Source: JAKJBL01 sp964461335
GTDB taxonomy: Bacteria > Bacillota > Clostridia > Christensenellales > CAG-138
Assembly: GCA_964461335.1 (NCBI GenBank)
Contig: CAYWTY010000062.1
Span: 1 to 9,967 of the forward strand
Direction of reading: 5' to 3'
DNA length: 9,967 nucleotides
Each line of letters starts with the position of its first letter. Positions within the stretch are counted from its first letter, which is position 1. The notes below the pieces were generated by a model. The model did no database searches. It was not told the origin of the DNA and was given only the letters and a program-made list of their open reading frames with translations. This document shows, piece by piece, positions 5,848-9,967 of the stretch. The position numbers were made by a program, and so were the translations under genes.

Positions 5848-5862
5848 CATTAGGCAACTACC

Positions 5863-5870
5863 GGAGGTGA
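5863..5870 (+). promoter_or_regulatory. Ribosome binding site that fixes a TTG start
   Basis: GGAGGTGA, an almost perfect match to the anti-Shine-Dalgarno sequence. The GTG inside it (5867) cannot be the start. The TTG at 5876 is 8 nt from the GGAGG core, whereas the ATG at 5882 is 14 nt away. Confidence 0.55.
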
Positions 5871-5875
5871 TAATT

Positions 5876-6181
5876 TTGAGTATGCCAACAATCCCTGATA
5901 TTAAGCCGTCAATTGAAATATCCTTTGAAGATACAGTAAAGCTTTTGCTTGCTTCAATTGCGCTTGAAGAACTCAGTCTCGCTCACATAATGAACGCTGA
6001 AGCAGAGAAGGTGCAGGAGATTATAAAACATTCCTGCGGCAACAAGCTTTACGATTTGTTAGCAATAGATAAATCTGTTGAGAGAATCCTAAGAGATGTG
6101 ATTAAGAAGGAAATTCTCTTAGAGTTCAAATTCGAAAACGTACTTGAACTAATGGATACCAAGTTGTGTAAGCACAGCTAA
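5876..6181 (+). CDS. Small helical protein of unknown function (IALEELSLAHI motif)
   Basis: 101 residues from a TTG start. It opens MSMPTIPDIKPSIEISFEDT and continues with a long hydrophobic helix containing LLLASIALEELSLAHIMNAEAEKVQ. From memory this resembles a group of small, unassigned proteins widespread in spore-forming Firmicutes that share the IP-x-I-x-P start and the SIALEE-x-x-LAHI-x-NAEAEK-x-Q helix. No function is claimed. There are no signal peptide, membrane-spanning segment or metal motif; the E-E/H pattern is not spaced like a ferritin ExxH. It has its own promoter and a strong bidirectional terminator. Confidence 0.75.
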   Translation: MSMPTIPDIKPSIEISFEDTVKLLLASIALEELSLAHIMNAEAEKVQEIIKHSCGNKLYDLLAIDKSVERILRDVIKKEILLEFKFENVLELMDTKLCKHS

Positions 6182-6190
6182 CTCGTATAA

Positions 6191-6218
6191 TAAAAAGGCT
6201 GTTTTTACAGCCTTTTTA
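6191..6218 (+). terminator. Rho-independent terminator, bidirectional in form
   Basis: A perfect 12-bp inverted repeat, TAAAAAGGCTGT (6191-6202) and ACAGCCTTTTTA (6207-6218), with a TTTT loop and U-runs on both strands. It ends 10 bp after the stop of the small protein and directly abuts the MITE-like element. Confidence 0.85.
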
Positions 6219-6220
6219 TT

Positions 6221-6239
6221 CTAGGGAAACACTGATTAA
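6221..6239 (+). repeat. Left terminal inverted repeat
   Basis: CTAGGGAAACACTGATTAA; pairs with 6370-6388 with two mismatches. Confidence 0.7.
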
Positions 6240-6369
6240 CGCGGAACGCCGCCTTGGCGGCCACTTATGCGCCCTGCTGTGTCGCTAAAATCTCAAAATA
6301 GCGCTGCTATCTTTTCGATTTTGCTCCTTGCAGGACACAAAACTTGCTCGCCAATCCGGCACTCCTCAT

Positions 6370-6388
6370 TTAATCAGTGTCTCCTTAG
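6370..6388 (-). repeat. Right terminal inverted repeat
   Basis: Read on the complement it is CTAAGGAGACACTGATTAA; pairs with 6221-6239 with two mismatches. Confidence 0.7.
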
Positions 6389-6438
6389 CATATATTTGTT
6401 TAGGTTTAATAAATAGATAACAAAGGAGAGTGATATGT

Positions 6439-6705
6439 GTGGAAAACGAAACCTATGACAAAGAGATGACCCTTTTGGGGAAAAAGATGATTGAAGCTGC
6501 AATTAACCTTGATGAAGCGCTTTTCAGCCTGCTTAAAGTAGAAATCCGAAGGCTGACTAGTGCATTAAAAAAGAAAGAAAGCACGGAAGAAGACGCGCGC
6601 AAGATTGCTAATCTAATTCGAAGCCTTATAATTGCTATACAGCTTACAAATGAAAAAGTAGAAACAGGTTTAGACTTATGCTTTTTGAAAAGAAGCAAAA
6701 GTTAA
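6439..6705 (+). CDS. Small helical protein of unknown function
   Basis: 88 residues from a GTG start, beginning MENETYDKEMTLLGKKMIE. The protein is predicted almost entirely helical and highly charged, with a Lys/Glu-rich turn (KKKESTEEDARK around residues 47-58) between two amphipathic helices, so a helical hairpin is likely. I do not recognise the family. The GTG at 6439 is 10 nt after GGAG (6425-6428); a GTG at 6430 overlaps that site and an ATG at 6434 is in a different frame that stops after seven codons. No clear promoter of its own was found; transcription may start inside the MITE-like element. A weak hairpin and T-run follow the gene. Confidence 0.65.
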   Translation: MENETYDKEMTLLGKKMIEAAINLDEALFSLLKVEIRRLTSALKKKESTEEDARKIANLIRSLIIAIQLTNEKVETGLDLCFLKRSKS

Positions 6706-6723
6706 TTTGTTGGCTGCTTTTTT
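6693..6723 (+). terminator. Weak possible terminator after the small protein
   Basis: AAGCA (6693-6697) can pair with TGCTT (6715-6719) around a 17-nt loop, followed by T residues through 6723. The stem is short and overlaps the end of the coding region. Confidence 0.3.
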
Positions 6724-6740
6724 ATACCTTGAAGCTTAAA

Positions 6741-6941
6741 TCAGCAATCTTTTTCTGATGCTCCGCCTGTGCGAATCCAAGTATCGACTTCGGAGATCTT
6801 AAACTTCCAGAGCCGCCCTACTTTATGTGCAGGCATCTGCCGCTTGTTGACCCAGTGAAGCACTGTTTCGCGGCTGACCCCTAGATAGTTGGTAATGATG
6901 CCCATAGAAGACCATTTCTCAATGATTTCGTTCGTATCCAT
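6741..6941 (-). CDS. Stand-alone excisionase/MerR-type helix-turn-helix protein
   Basis: A 66-residue DNA-binding protein. After a short N-terminus it reads ITNYLGVSRETVLHWVNK (about residues 16-33), a winged helix-turn-helix, then MPAHKVGRLWKFKISEVDTWI, the beta-wing and last helix typical of the excisionase (HTH_17) family. The ATG at 6941 follows GGAGG (complement of 6950-6954) by 8 nt. Such lone proteins occur beside phage or integrative elements, but no integrase is in the window. It is transcribed towards the small protein at 6439-6705 from its own promoter with a leader of about 84 nt, so autoregulation is possible. Confidence 0.8.
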   Translation of the reverse strand: MDTNEIIEKWSSMGIITNYLGVSRETVLHWVNKRQMPAHKVGRLWKFKISEVDTWIRTGGASEKDC

Positions 6942-7031
6942 TAAAATTACCTCCGTTTGATTTGGAGTGCAGCTGATGTAATAGTTTAGAAGGGTGAGCT
7001 GTGCAAGGCATGTGCCAGTAATATTTCAATT

Positions 7032-7061
7032 ATTATAACATATGGCATGCGTATATTTCAA
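7032..7061 (-). promoter_or_regulatory. Strong sigma-A promoter for the HTH gene
   Basis: On the minus strand TTGAAA (complement of 7056-7061), an 18-bp spacer, and a perfect TATAAT (complement of 7032-7037) preceded by TGT as an extended -10. It predicts a start near 7025. Confidence 0.65.
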
Positions 7062-7172
7062 CAATGCTTGATAAAAACCGACAATATAATATCATTAAGT
7101 ATTATTACAACCATTATAGGGGTTCTTCCTTAAGGTTTTGGGTTTTACATTAAGGCTTAAGGTGAATGCCTC

Positions 7173-7201
7173 TTGCATTGGGGCGCCCGCCTTAATACAA
7201 T
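7173..7201 (+). promoter_or_regulatory. Possible promoter for the ferritin-like pseudogene and DUF4870 gene
   Basis: TTGCAT (7173-7178), a 17-bp spacer and TACAAT (7196-7201). The -10 is good and the -35 poor. The intervening region 7062-7172 holds several TTAAGG repeats but no gene. Confidence 0.4.
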
Positions 7202-7240
7202 ACTAACATATACTTGTTACTTTCGGAGGAAGTTTATAAA

Positions 7241-7494
7241 ATGCATGAAAGCAACAAGCCTTCGCTAATACTACTCCAACAGTATTAGCTTGAATGTACA
7301 GCGCTTTATGCTAAAATTGCCTGCCTTAGCAAAAACAACGAGCGTGAAGCGCTTAGAAAAATTTCAGCGGATGAATATAGCATGCTTTAAAGTTTGAGAA
7401 GTACACAAATATAGAGCTTAAACCAAATGCGCCAAGGTAGAAATATGCCTGCTATGCACAAGTTCCGGCTGTTAAGCCGTTTATATATAAGTAA
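7241..7494 (+). pseudogene. Decayed ferritin-like (rubrerythrin / VIT1-type) protein gene
   Basis: An intact ribosome site (GGAGGAAG at 7225-7232) and an ATG at 7241 lead into MHESNKPSLILLQQY, then an in-frame TAG at 7286. Reading on gives LECTALYAKIACLSKNNERE and ALRKISADEYSML, then a TAA at 7388, a frameshift near 7400, TNIELKPNAPR, a TAG at 7438, and KYACYAQVPAVKPFIYK before a TAA at 7492. The pieces resemble the N-terminal ferritin-like domain of VIT1/CCC1-type proteins: a helix with ALYAKIA, a second with RE-x-L-x-x-I-x-x-DEY-x-H, then a KPN linker and a short membrane-proximal segment. The metal-binding His after DEY reads Met-Leu here. Two in-frame stops, a frameshift with a third stop, and early truncation mark it as a pseudogene. 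The family match is from memory of its pattern. Confidence 0.55.
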
Positions 7495-7518
7495 ATATTA
7501 GATAGAGGGGTGTTCTTT

Positions 7519-7902
7519 ATGAGTGAGTATCAAGGTAATTATGGCGATGCACAATTCGAGCAGGATGTCAAAGAGAACAAAACAATGGCAATACTCGCAT
7601 ACTTTATTTTCTTCCTGCCTCTTATTGCTGCAAAGGAAAGCAGATTTGCCCGCTACCATGCAAACCAGGGGCTAATACTGCTTATAGCCTATGTCGCACT
7701 TGGAATTGTTAATTCAATACTTAATACTATTTTGTTCGCAGCATTTTTCACAGGCGGGTTTGGGATTCTTACAATACTTGGGCTGATCTTTACAGTAGCT
7801 TACCTAGGGCTTGCAGCACTAGGCATTTTGGGAATAGTAAATGCAGCCAAGGGTAAAATGAGCCCAATGCCACTTATAGGCGGGTTTACTATTATACGCT
7901 AA
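7519..7902 (+). CDS. DUF4870 / Tic20-like membrane protein
   Basis: 127 residues. A hydrophilic N-terminus of about 20 residues is followed by three or four membrane-spanning segments (about 22-38, 51-78 and 80-108). The family signature is RFARYHANQGLILL at residues 42-55, following the first membrane segment. DUF4870 proteins are small inner-membrane proteins of unknown role. The ATG at 7519 is chosen because GAGGGG (7505-7510) lies 8 nt upstream; the GTG at 7510 overlaps that site. The gene stands alone, directly behind the decayed ferritin-like gene, and ends in a strong terminator. Confidence 0.85.
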   Translation: MSEYQGNYGDAQFEQDVKENKTMAILAYFIFFLPLIAAKESRFARYHANQGLILLIAYVALGIVNSILNTILFAAFFTGGFGILTILGLIFTVAYLGLAALGILGIVNAAKGKMSPMPLIGGFTIIR

Positions 7903-7934
7903 GAGCGGATATTTCAGAATTCTAAGGATACTCA

Positions 7935-7963
7935 AAAGGCACCTTGCGCAGGTGCCTTTGTTT
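7935..7963 (+). terminator. Rho-independent terminator after the DUF4870 gene
   Basis: AAAGGCACCT (7935-7944) pairs perfectly with AGGTGCCTTT (7950-7959) around a TGCGC loop, followed by a T-rich GTTT tail. The stretch 7964-8092 beyond it shows no feature. Confidence 0.85.
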
Positions 7964-8092
7964 GTGTAAACTTATCTCTTAAAGAACAAGGGTTATAGAG
8001 TAAGTTATAGTAAAAATATCATAAATTGCAGGCATGTCAGTTTATAACCTAACCCCTTTACATAATTAAATATTGAGGTTCAAATCGTAAAT

Positions 8093-8419
8093 CTAATCTA
8101 CCAGCCTACACAATTGGCCTCTTAACGCTATTATATCAGTATCAATTATCTCCCATATAAGGTTTGTGTTTAACCCCTCATAATCATGAATTATACGGTT
8201 TCTGAGACCTCTGATTTTAAACCATGGAATTTCAGGGTTAGCTGAAATATATTCTTTATCCAATTTATTTACTAATTCGCCTATCTGGCTTAAATTAAAT
8301 ACACAGGCATCAATCATCATTGTGTTTTTCTTGAATTCATTATAGTCTACACCGTAAGCATATTTTAGTATGATATCGATGTAATTGATTATCTTTGCAA
8401 CGATTTTACGATGCTTCAT
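8093..8419 (-). CDS. hepT: HepT-like ribonuclease toxin of a MntA/HepT pair
   Basis: A 108-residue DUF86/HepT-family HEPN protein. The catalytic RX4HXY motif is visible as R73-NRII-H78-D-Y80. HepT toxins act as ribonucleases, and in characterised pairs the partner nucleotidyltransferase silences them by attaching AMP residues to the tyrosine of this motif. The ATG lies inside the end of the antitoxin gene (14-bp overlap), a classic coupled arrangement. The gene is clearly more AT-rich than the ribosomal protein genes nearby, suggesting acquisition by transfer. The symbol is by family, not by tested function. Confidence 0.85.
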   Translation of the reverse strand: MKHRKIVAKIINYIDIILKYAYGVDYNEFKKNTMMIDACVFNLSQIGELVNKLDKEYISANPEIPWFKIRGLRNRIIHDYEGLNTNLIWEIIDTDIIALRGQLCRLVD

Positions 8420-8717
8420 AGATTATCATACCTTTACTTTCAATTTCATGAATAATTGGTGAGCCTGGTTCTATATGTGATTTGTCAATTAGGTCTATAC
8501 CCATACCCAAAGCGTTCACAAGAGCATCAAGCAAACCAACAAAATCAAGACCTTTCAATTTACCATTTGTATCGATATACAAATCTATATCACTATGTTC
8601 AGATGCTTTATTTTCTGCATAGGAGCCAAACAGAATGGCTCTTTCCACAGGATAATCTGAAAATATTGGAGTTGTTACTTCTTTTATTCCATCGATAGTA
8701 ATTACATTTGCTGCCAT
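8406..8717 (-). CDS. mntA: MntA-like minimal nucleotidyltransferase antitoxin
   Basis: A 103-residue nucleotidyltransferase-fold protein. The GSX10DXD motif is exact: G31-S32 to D43-I-D45, with a likely third catalytic aspartate at D75 in GIDLID. These residues bind Mg-ATP for adding AMP to the HepT toxin. The ATG at 8717 is preceded by GAGGGGAGAT on the minus strand. It is the first gene of the pair and overlaps hepT by 14 bp. AT-rich compared with the neighbouring core genes. Confidence 0.87.
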   Translation of the reverse strand: MAANVITIDGIKEVTTPIFSDYPVERAILFGSYAENKASEHSDIDLYIDTNGKLKGLDFVGLLDALVNALGMGIDLIDKSHIEPGSPIIHEIESKGMIIYEAS

Positions 8718-8767
8718 TTTATCTCCCCTCAGTATTTTAGTTGCGAATATTTACTTAATCTATCATT

Positions 8768-8773
8768 ATTATA
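8768..8773 (-). promoter_or_regulatory. Possible -10 element for mntA-hepT
   Basis: A perfect TATAAT (complement) lies about 50 bp before mntA. No good -35 is seen: the bases at the right distance fall in the T-run and stem of the rpsI terminator. The pair may also receive read-through from rpsI. Confidence 0.3.
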
Positions 8774-8780
8774 GACCACA

Positions 8781-8819
8781 AAACAAAAAACCACCAAACT
8801 GTTTCCAACTTGGTGGTTT
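8781..8819 (-). terminator. Rho-independent terminator of the rplM-rpsI operon
   Basis: On the minus strand AAACCACCAA (complement of 8810-8819) pairs with TTGGTGGTTT (complement of 8788-8797), followed by TTTTTTGTTTTG. It starts about 15 bp after the rpsI stop. Confidence 0.85.
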
Positions 8820-8833
8820 ATGTTTGTGTAACC

Positions 8834-9226
8834 TTATCTCTTTGAGAACTGAGGTGCGCGGCGTGCAGCCTTTAGGCCGTACTTCTTGCGCTCCTTCATG
8901 CGCGGGTCGCGTGTAAGATAGCCGGCTTTTTTTAATGCGGGCCTTAAGTCGGGGTTCGCTATAATAAGCGCACGTGTTATGCCATGGCGGATTGCACCAG
9001 CCTGACCGGTTGTGCCTCCCCCAATAACATTTACCCTAACATCGAATTTACCCAAGGTGTTTGTAAGCACCATTGGAGCACGCACAATCATTTTTAATGT
9101 TTCAAGGCCAAAATACTCTTCAACATCGCGTTTGTTTACTGTTATATTGCCTGTGCCGGGAAGCAGACGAACGCGAGCTATAGATTTCTTGCGCCTACCG
9201 GTACCAAGATACTGAACCTGTGCCAT
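8834..9226 (-). CDS. rpsI: 30S ribosomal protein S9
   Basis: A 130-residue uS9. The conserved YLGTGRRKKSIARVRL N-terminus, the GGGTTGQAGAIRHGI core and the basic C-terminus ending APQFSKR, whose tail reaches the P-site tRNA, are all present. The start follows GGGAG/AAAGG purines; the gene is 20 bp downstream of rplM, the universal rplM-rpsI pair. No anomalies. Confidence 0.98.
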   Translation of the reverse strand: MAQVQYLGTGRRKKSIARVRLLPGTGNITVNKRDVEEYFGLETLKMIVRAPMVLTNTLGKFDVRVNVIGGGTTGQAGAIRHGITRALIIANPDLRPALKKAGYLTRDPRMKERKKYGLKAARRAPQFSKR

Positions 9227-9246
9227 TAAGCCTTTCTCCCTCTTTT

Positions 9247-9678
9247 CTATTTGAGCTTGAGCAGCTGGGGTCTTTGCGCCGTATTCTTATGCTCCGACCC
9301 TGCATATACGCGAAGCTTTGTAAGCATTTTGCGGCCGAGCGGGCCTTTTGGCATCATGCGCCGTACTGCCTCGTATACAACAAACTCAGGTTTATTCTGC
9401 ATAAGAGTGCGGTAGCTCGTTTCCCTTAAACCACCCGGATAACCGGTATGGCGATAGTATTTTTTCTGGTCTAATTTCTTGCCAGTTAGAACGACCTTAT
9501 CAGCATTAATAATAATGACATGGTCGCCTGTATCAACATGCGGTGTAAATATAGGCTTATGCTTCCCCCTTAGGATTGAGGCAACCTGACTAGATAAGCG
9601 GCCGAGCACCATGCCCTCCGCGTCAACCACGTACCAATCCCTCTGGAGAGTTTCGCCCTTTGCCATATAGGATTTCAT
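9247..9678 (-). CDS. rplM: 50S ribosomal protein L13
   Basis: A 143-residue uL13. It begins MKSYMAKGETLQRDWYVVDA and carries the conserved GKHKPIFTPHVDTGDHVIIIN, HTGYPGG and RRMMPKGPLGR segments. The ATG at 9678 is chosen because GGGAGG (complement of 9685-9690) precedes it by 6 nt and because 143 residues is the family's normal length. A longer open frame to 9828 reads through the leader and is not coding. First gene of the rplM-rpsI operon. Confidence 0.98.
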   Translation of the reverse strand: MKSYMAKGETLQRDWYVVDAEGMVLGRLSSQVASILRGKHKPIFTPHVDTGDHVIIINADKVVLTGKKLDQKKYYRHTGYPGGLRETSYRTLMQNKPEFVVYEAVRRMMPKGPLGRKMLTKLRVYAGSEHKNTAQRPQLLKLK

Positions 9679-9777
9679 GGCTTTCCTCCCAACGAACTCT
9701 CTGTATGGATATCCTGATATGCATTCGTCCTGCTTCCGGGGCTGTGGACACAAAACGCCGACTATACCTAAGACACC
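9679..9777 (-). promoter_or_regulatory. Structured rplM leader, candidate L13 autoregulatory element
   Basis: About 99 nt separate the predicted transcription start from the rplM ATG. The RNA can form a stem from GCGTTT with GAATGC and GTCC with GGAC around a loop ACAGCCCCGGAAGCA, then GGATATCC nearer the ribosome site. Leaders that bind L13 are known in Firmicutes at this position. The match here is by position and hand folding only. Confidence 0.45.
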
Positions 9778-9783
9778 TGCACC

Positions 9784-9813
9784 AGTGTAGCAAAACAACT
9801 GCCTGTATGTCAA
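9784..9813 (-). promoter_or_regulatory. Sigma-A promoter of rplM-rpsI
   Basis: On the minus strand a perfect TTGACA (complement of 9808-9813), an 18-bp spacer, and TACACT (complement of 9784-9789) preceded by TGC as an extended -10. Confidence 0.7.
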
Positions 9814-9857
9814 GGAAAACTTAAGCAAAATACAATTTAGGGATTAGAGGTAATTTA

Positions 9858-9894
9858 TTAAGAAAAACGGAGCAAAGCGGACTTTGCTCCGTTT
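9858..9894 (-). terminator. Strong terminator of a minus-strand transcript entering from the right
   Basis: AAACGGAGCAAAG (9865-9877) and CTTTGCTCCGTTT (9882-9894) form a perfect 13-bp stem with a 4-nt loop. On the minus strand it is followed by a TTTTTCTTAAT tail; on the plus strand by only TTT and then GCCC. It therefore ends a gene or RNA located to the right, outside or at the window edge, and insulates rplM. Confidence 0.85.
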
Positions 9895-9967
9895 GCCCAT
9901 ACGGTATAATTGCGACAAAGGGGAAGACCCGCATAGAATCAGGGTTTTCAGGAACTCAGGTCTGCTT
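9895..9967 (-). other. Unidentified 3' end of a transcript, possibly structured RNA
   Basis: The last 73 bases lie just before the minus-strand terminator. No convincing coding frame is seen. On the minus strand AGACC (complement of 9959-9963) can pair with GGTCT (complement of 9925-9929), enclosing a second GAGTT/GATTC pairing that needs two G-U pairs only on that strand. It could be the end of a noncoding RNA or a long 3' untranslated region. A TATAAT on the plus strand at 9905-9910 has no good -35. Confidence 0.25.

Larger units (their letters stand above)
6221..6388. mobile_element. MITE-like element with 19-bp imperfect terminal inverted repeats
   Basis: CTAGGGAAACACTGATTAA (6221-6239) and its complement form CTAAGGAGACACTGATTAA (6370-6388) match at 17 of 19 positions and bound a 130-bp GC-rich core. 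The core contains a perfect GCCGCC-TT-GGCGGC hairpin (6248-6261) and a TGTGTC/GACACA pairing, so the whole unit can fold as one long hairpin. It has no open reading frame. The outermost CTAG and TTAG both fit YTAR, the target preferred by IS5-group transposases, so the mobile unit may be 6225-6384 flanked by imperfect duplications. It lies cleanly between a terminator and the next gene. The transposase family is an inference. Confidence 0.6.

Noticed and set aside
5833..5848. Sporulation sigma (E/K/G) -10 element in the CATATATATA stretch.
   Set aside because: The TA at the end of CATANNNTA is out of register and no matching -35 is present; a sigma-A pair fits better.
5900..5990. Ferritin-type diiron site in the small protein at 5876 (EELSLAH).
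   Set aside because: The Glu to His spacing is not ExxH and no second ExxH helix exists in the 101-residue protein.
7464..7490. CGGCT-GTTA-AGCCG hairpin followed by TTTATATA as a terminator before the DUF4870 gene.
   Set aside because: The stem is only five base pairs and the tail is not a T-run; it lies within the decayed gene and would cut off the next gene.
9679..9828. N-terminal extension of L13 (50 residues).
   Set aside because: It reads through the leader between the promoter and a good ribosome site, and the family length is already met from 9678.
1..9967. CRISPR array, tRNA or rRNA genes, phage structural genes.
   Set aside because: No regularly spaced direct repeats, no tRNA-like T-arm (GGTTCRANNCC) in a cloverleaf context, and no rRNA-like or phage-like sequence was seen.

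Overview
The window looks like the chromosome of a spore-forming or related member of the Clostridia (Firmicutes). The evidence is an L27 with a cleavable N-terminal extension next to the Prp protease, an L21 leader upstream of rplU, strong GGAGG ribosome binding sites with frequent TTG/GTG starts, and a clostridial-type ferredoxin/[FeFe]-hydrogenase regulatory cluster. Base composition is moderate in the core genes and clearly AT-rich in a toxin-antitoxin pair at about 8.1-8.7 kb. The species cannot be named from sequence alone.

Left part (1-3349, + strand): the tail of an unidentified gene is followed by a compact five-gene operon. It encodes a DRTGG-domain protein, a GHKL ATPase of the anti-sigma-factor type, a divergent [FeFe]-hydrogenase-like iron-sulfur protein, a second DRTGG-domain protein and a PHP-family metallohydrolase. 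The hydrogenase-like protein keeps all four cysteines that hold the H-cluster in true hydrogenases. It has lost the proton-relay cysteine, and its 2Fe-contacting lysine and methionine are replaced. With the kinase-like and nucleotide-binding partners this points to a redox- or H2-responsive signalling module rather than bulk hydrogen metabolism (inference). The operon runs tail to tail, with overlapping stop codons, into a DUF47/PhoU-like gene on the minus strand (3346-3921).

Middle (3922-7902): a tautomerase-family gene with a good promoter, then the classic rplU-prp-rpmA operon with its L21 leader and terminator. Next are two small helical proteins of unknown role on either side of a 168-bp MITE-like inverted-repeat element, and a lone excisionase-type HTH gene on the minus strand with its own strong promoter. 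A decayed ferritin-like (rubrerythrin/VIT1-type) pseudogene and a DUF4870/Tic20-like membrane protein close this part. It reads as an accessory stretch between two ribosomal protein operons.

Right part (7903-9967, mostly - strand): an MntA/HepT-type toxin-antitoxin pair sits just downstream of the rplM-rpsI operon terminator. rplM has a strong promoter and a roughly 100-nt structured leader. At the right edge a very stable hairpin with a minus-strand T-run ends some transcript that enters from outside the window.
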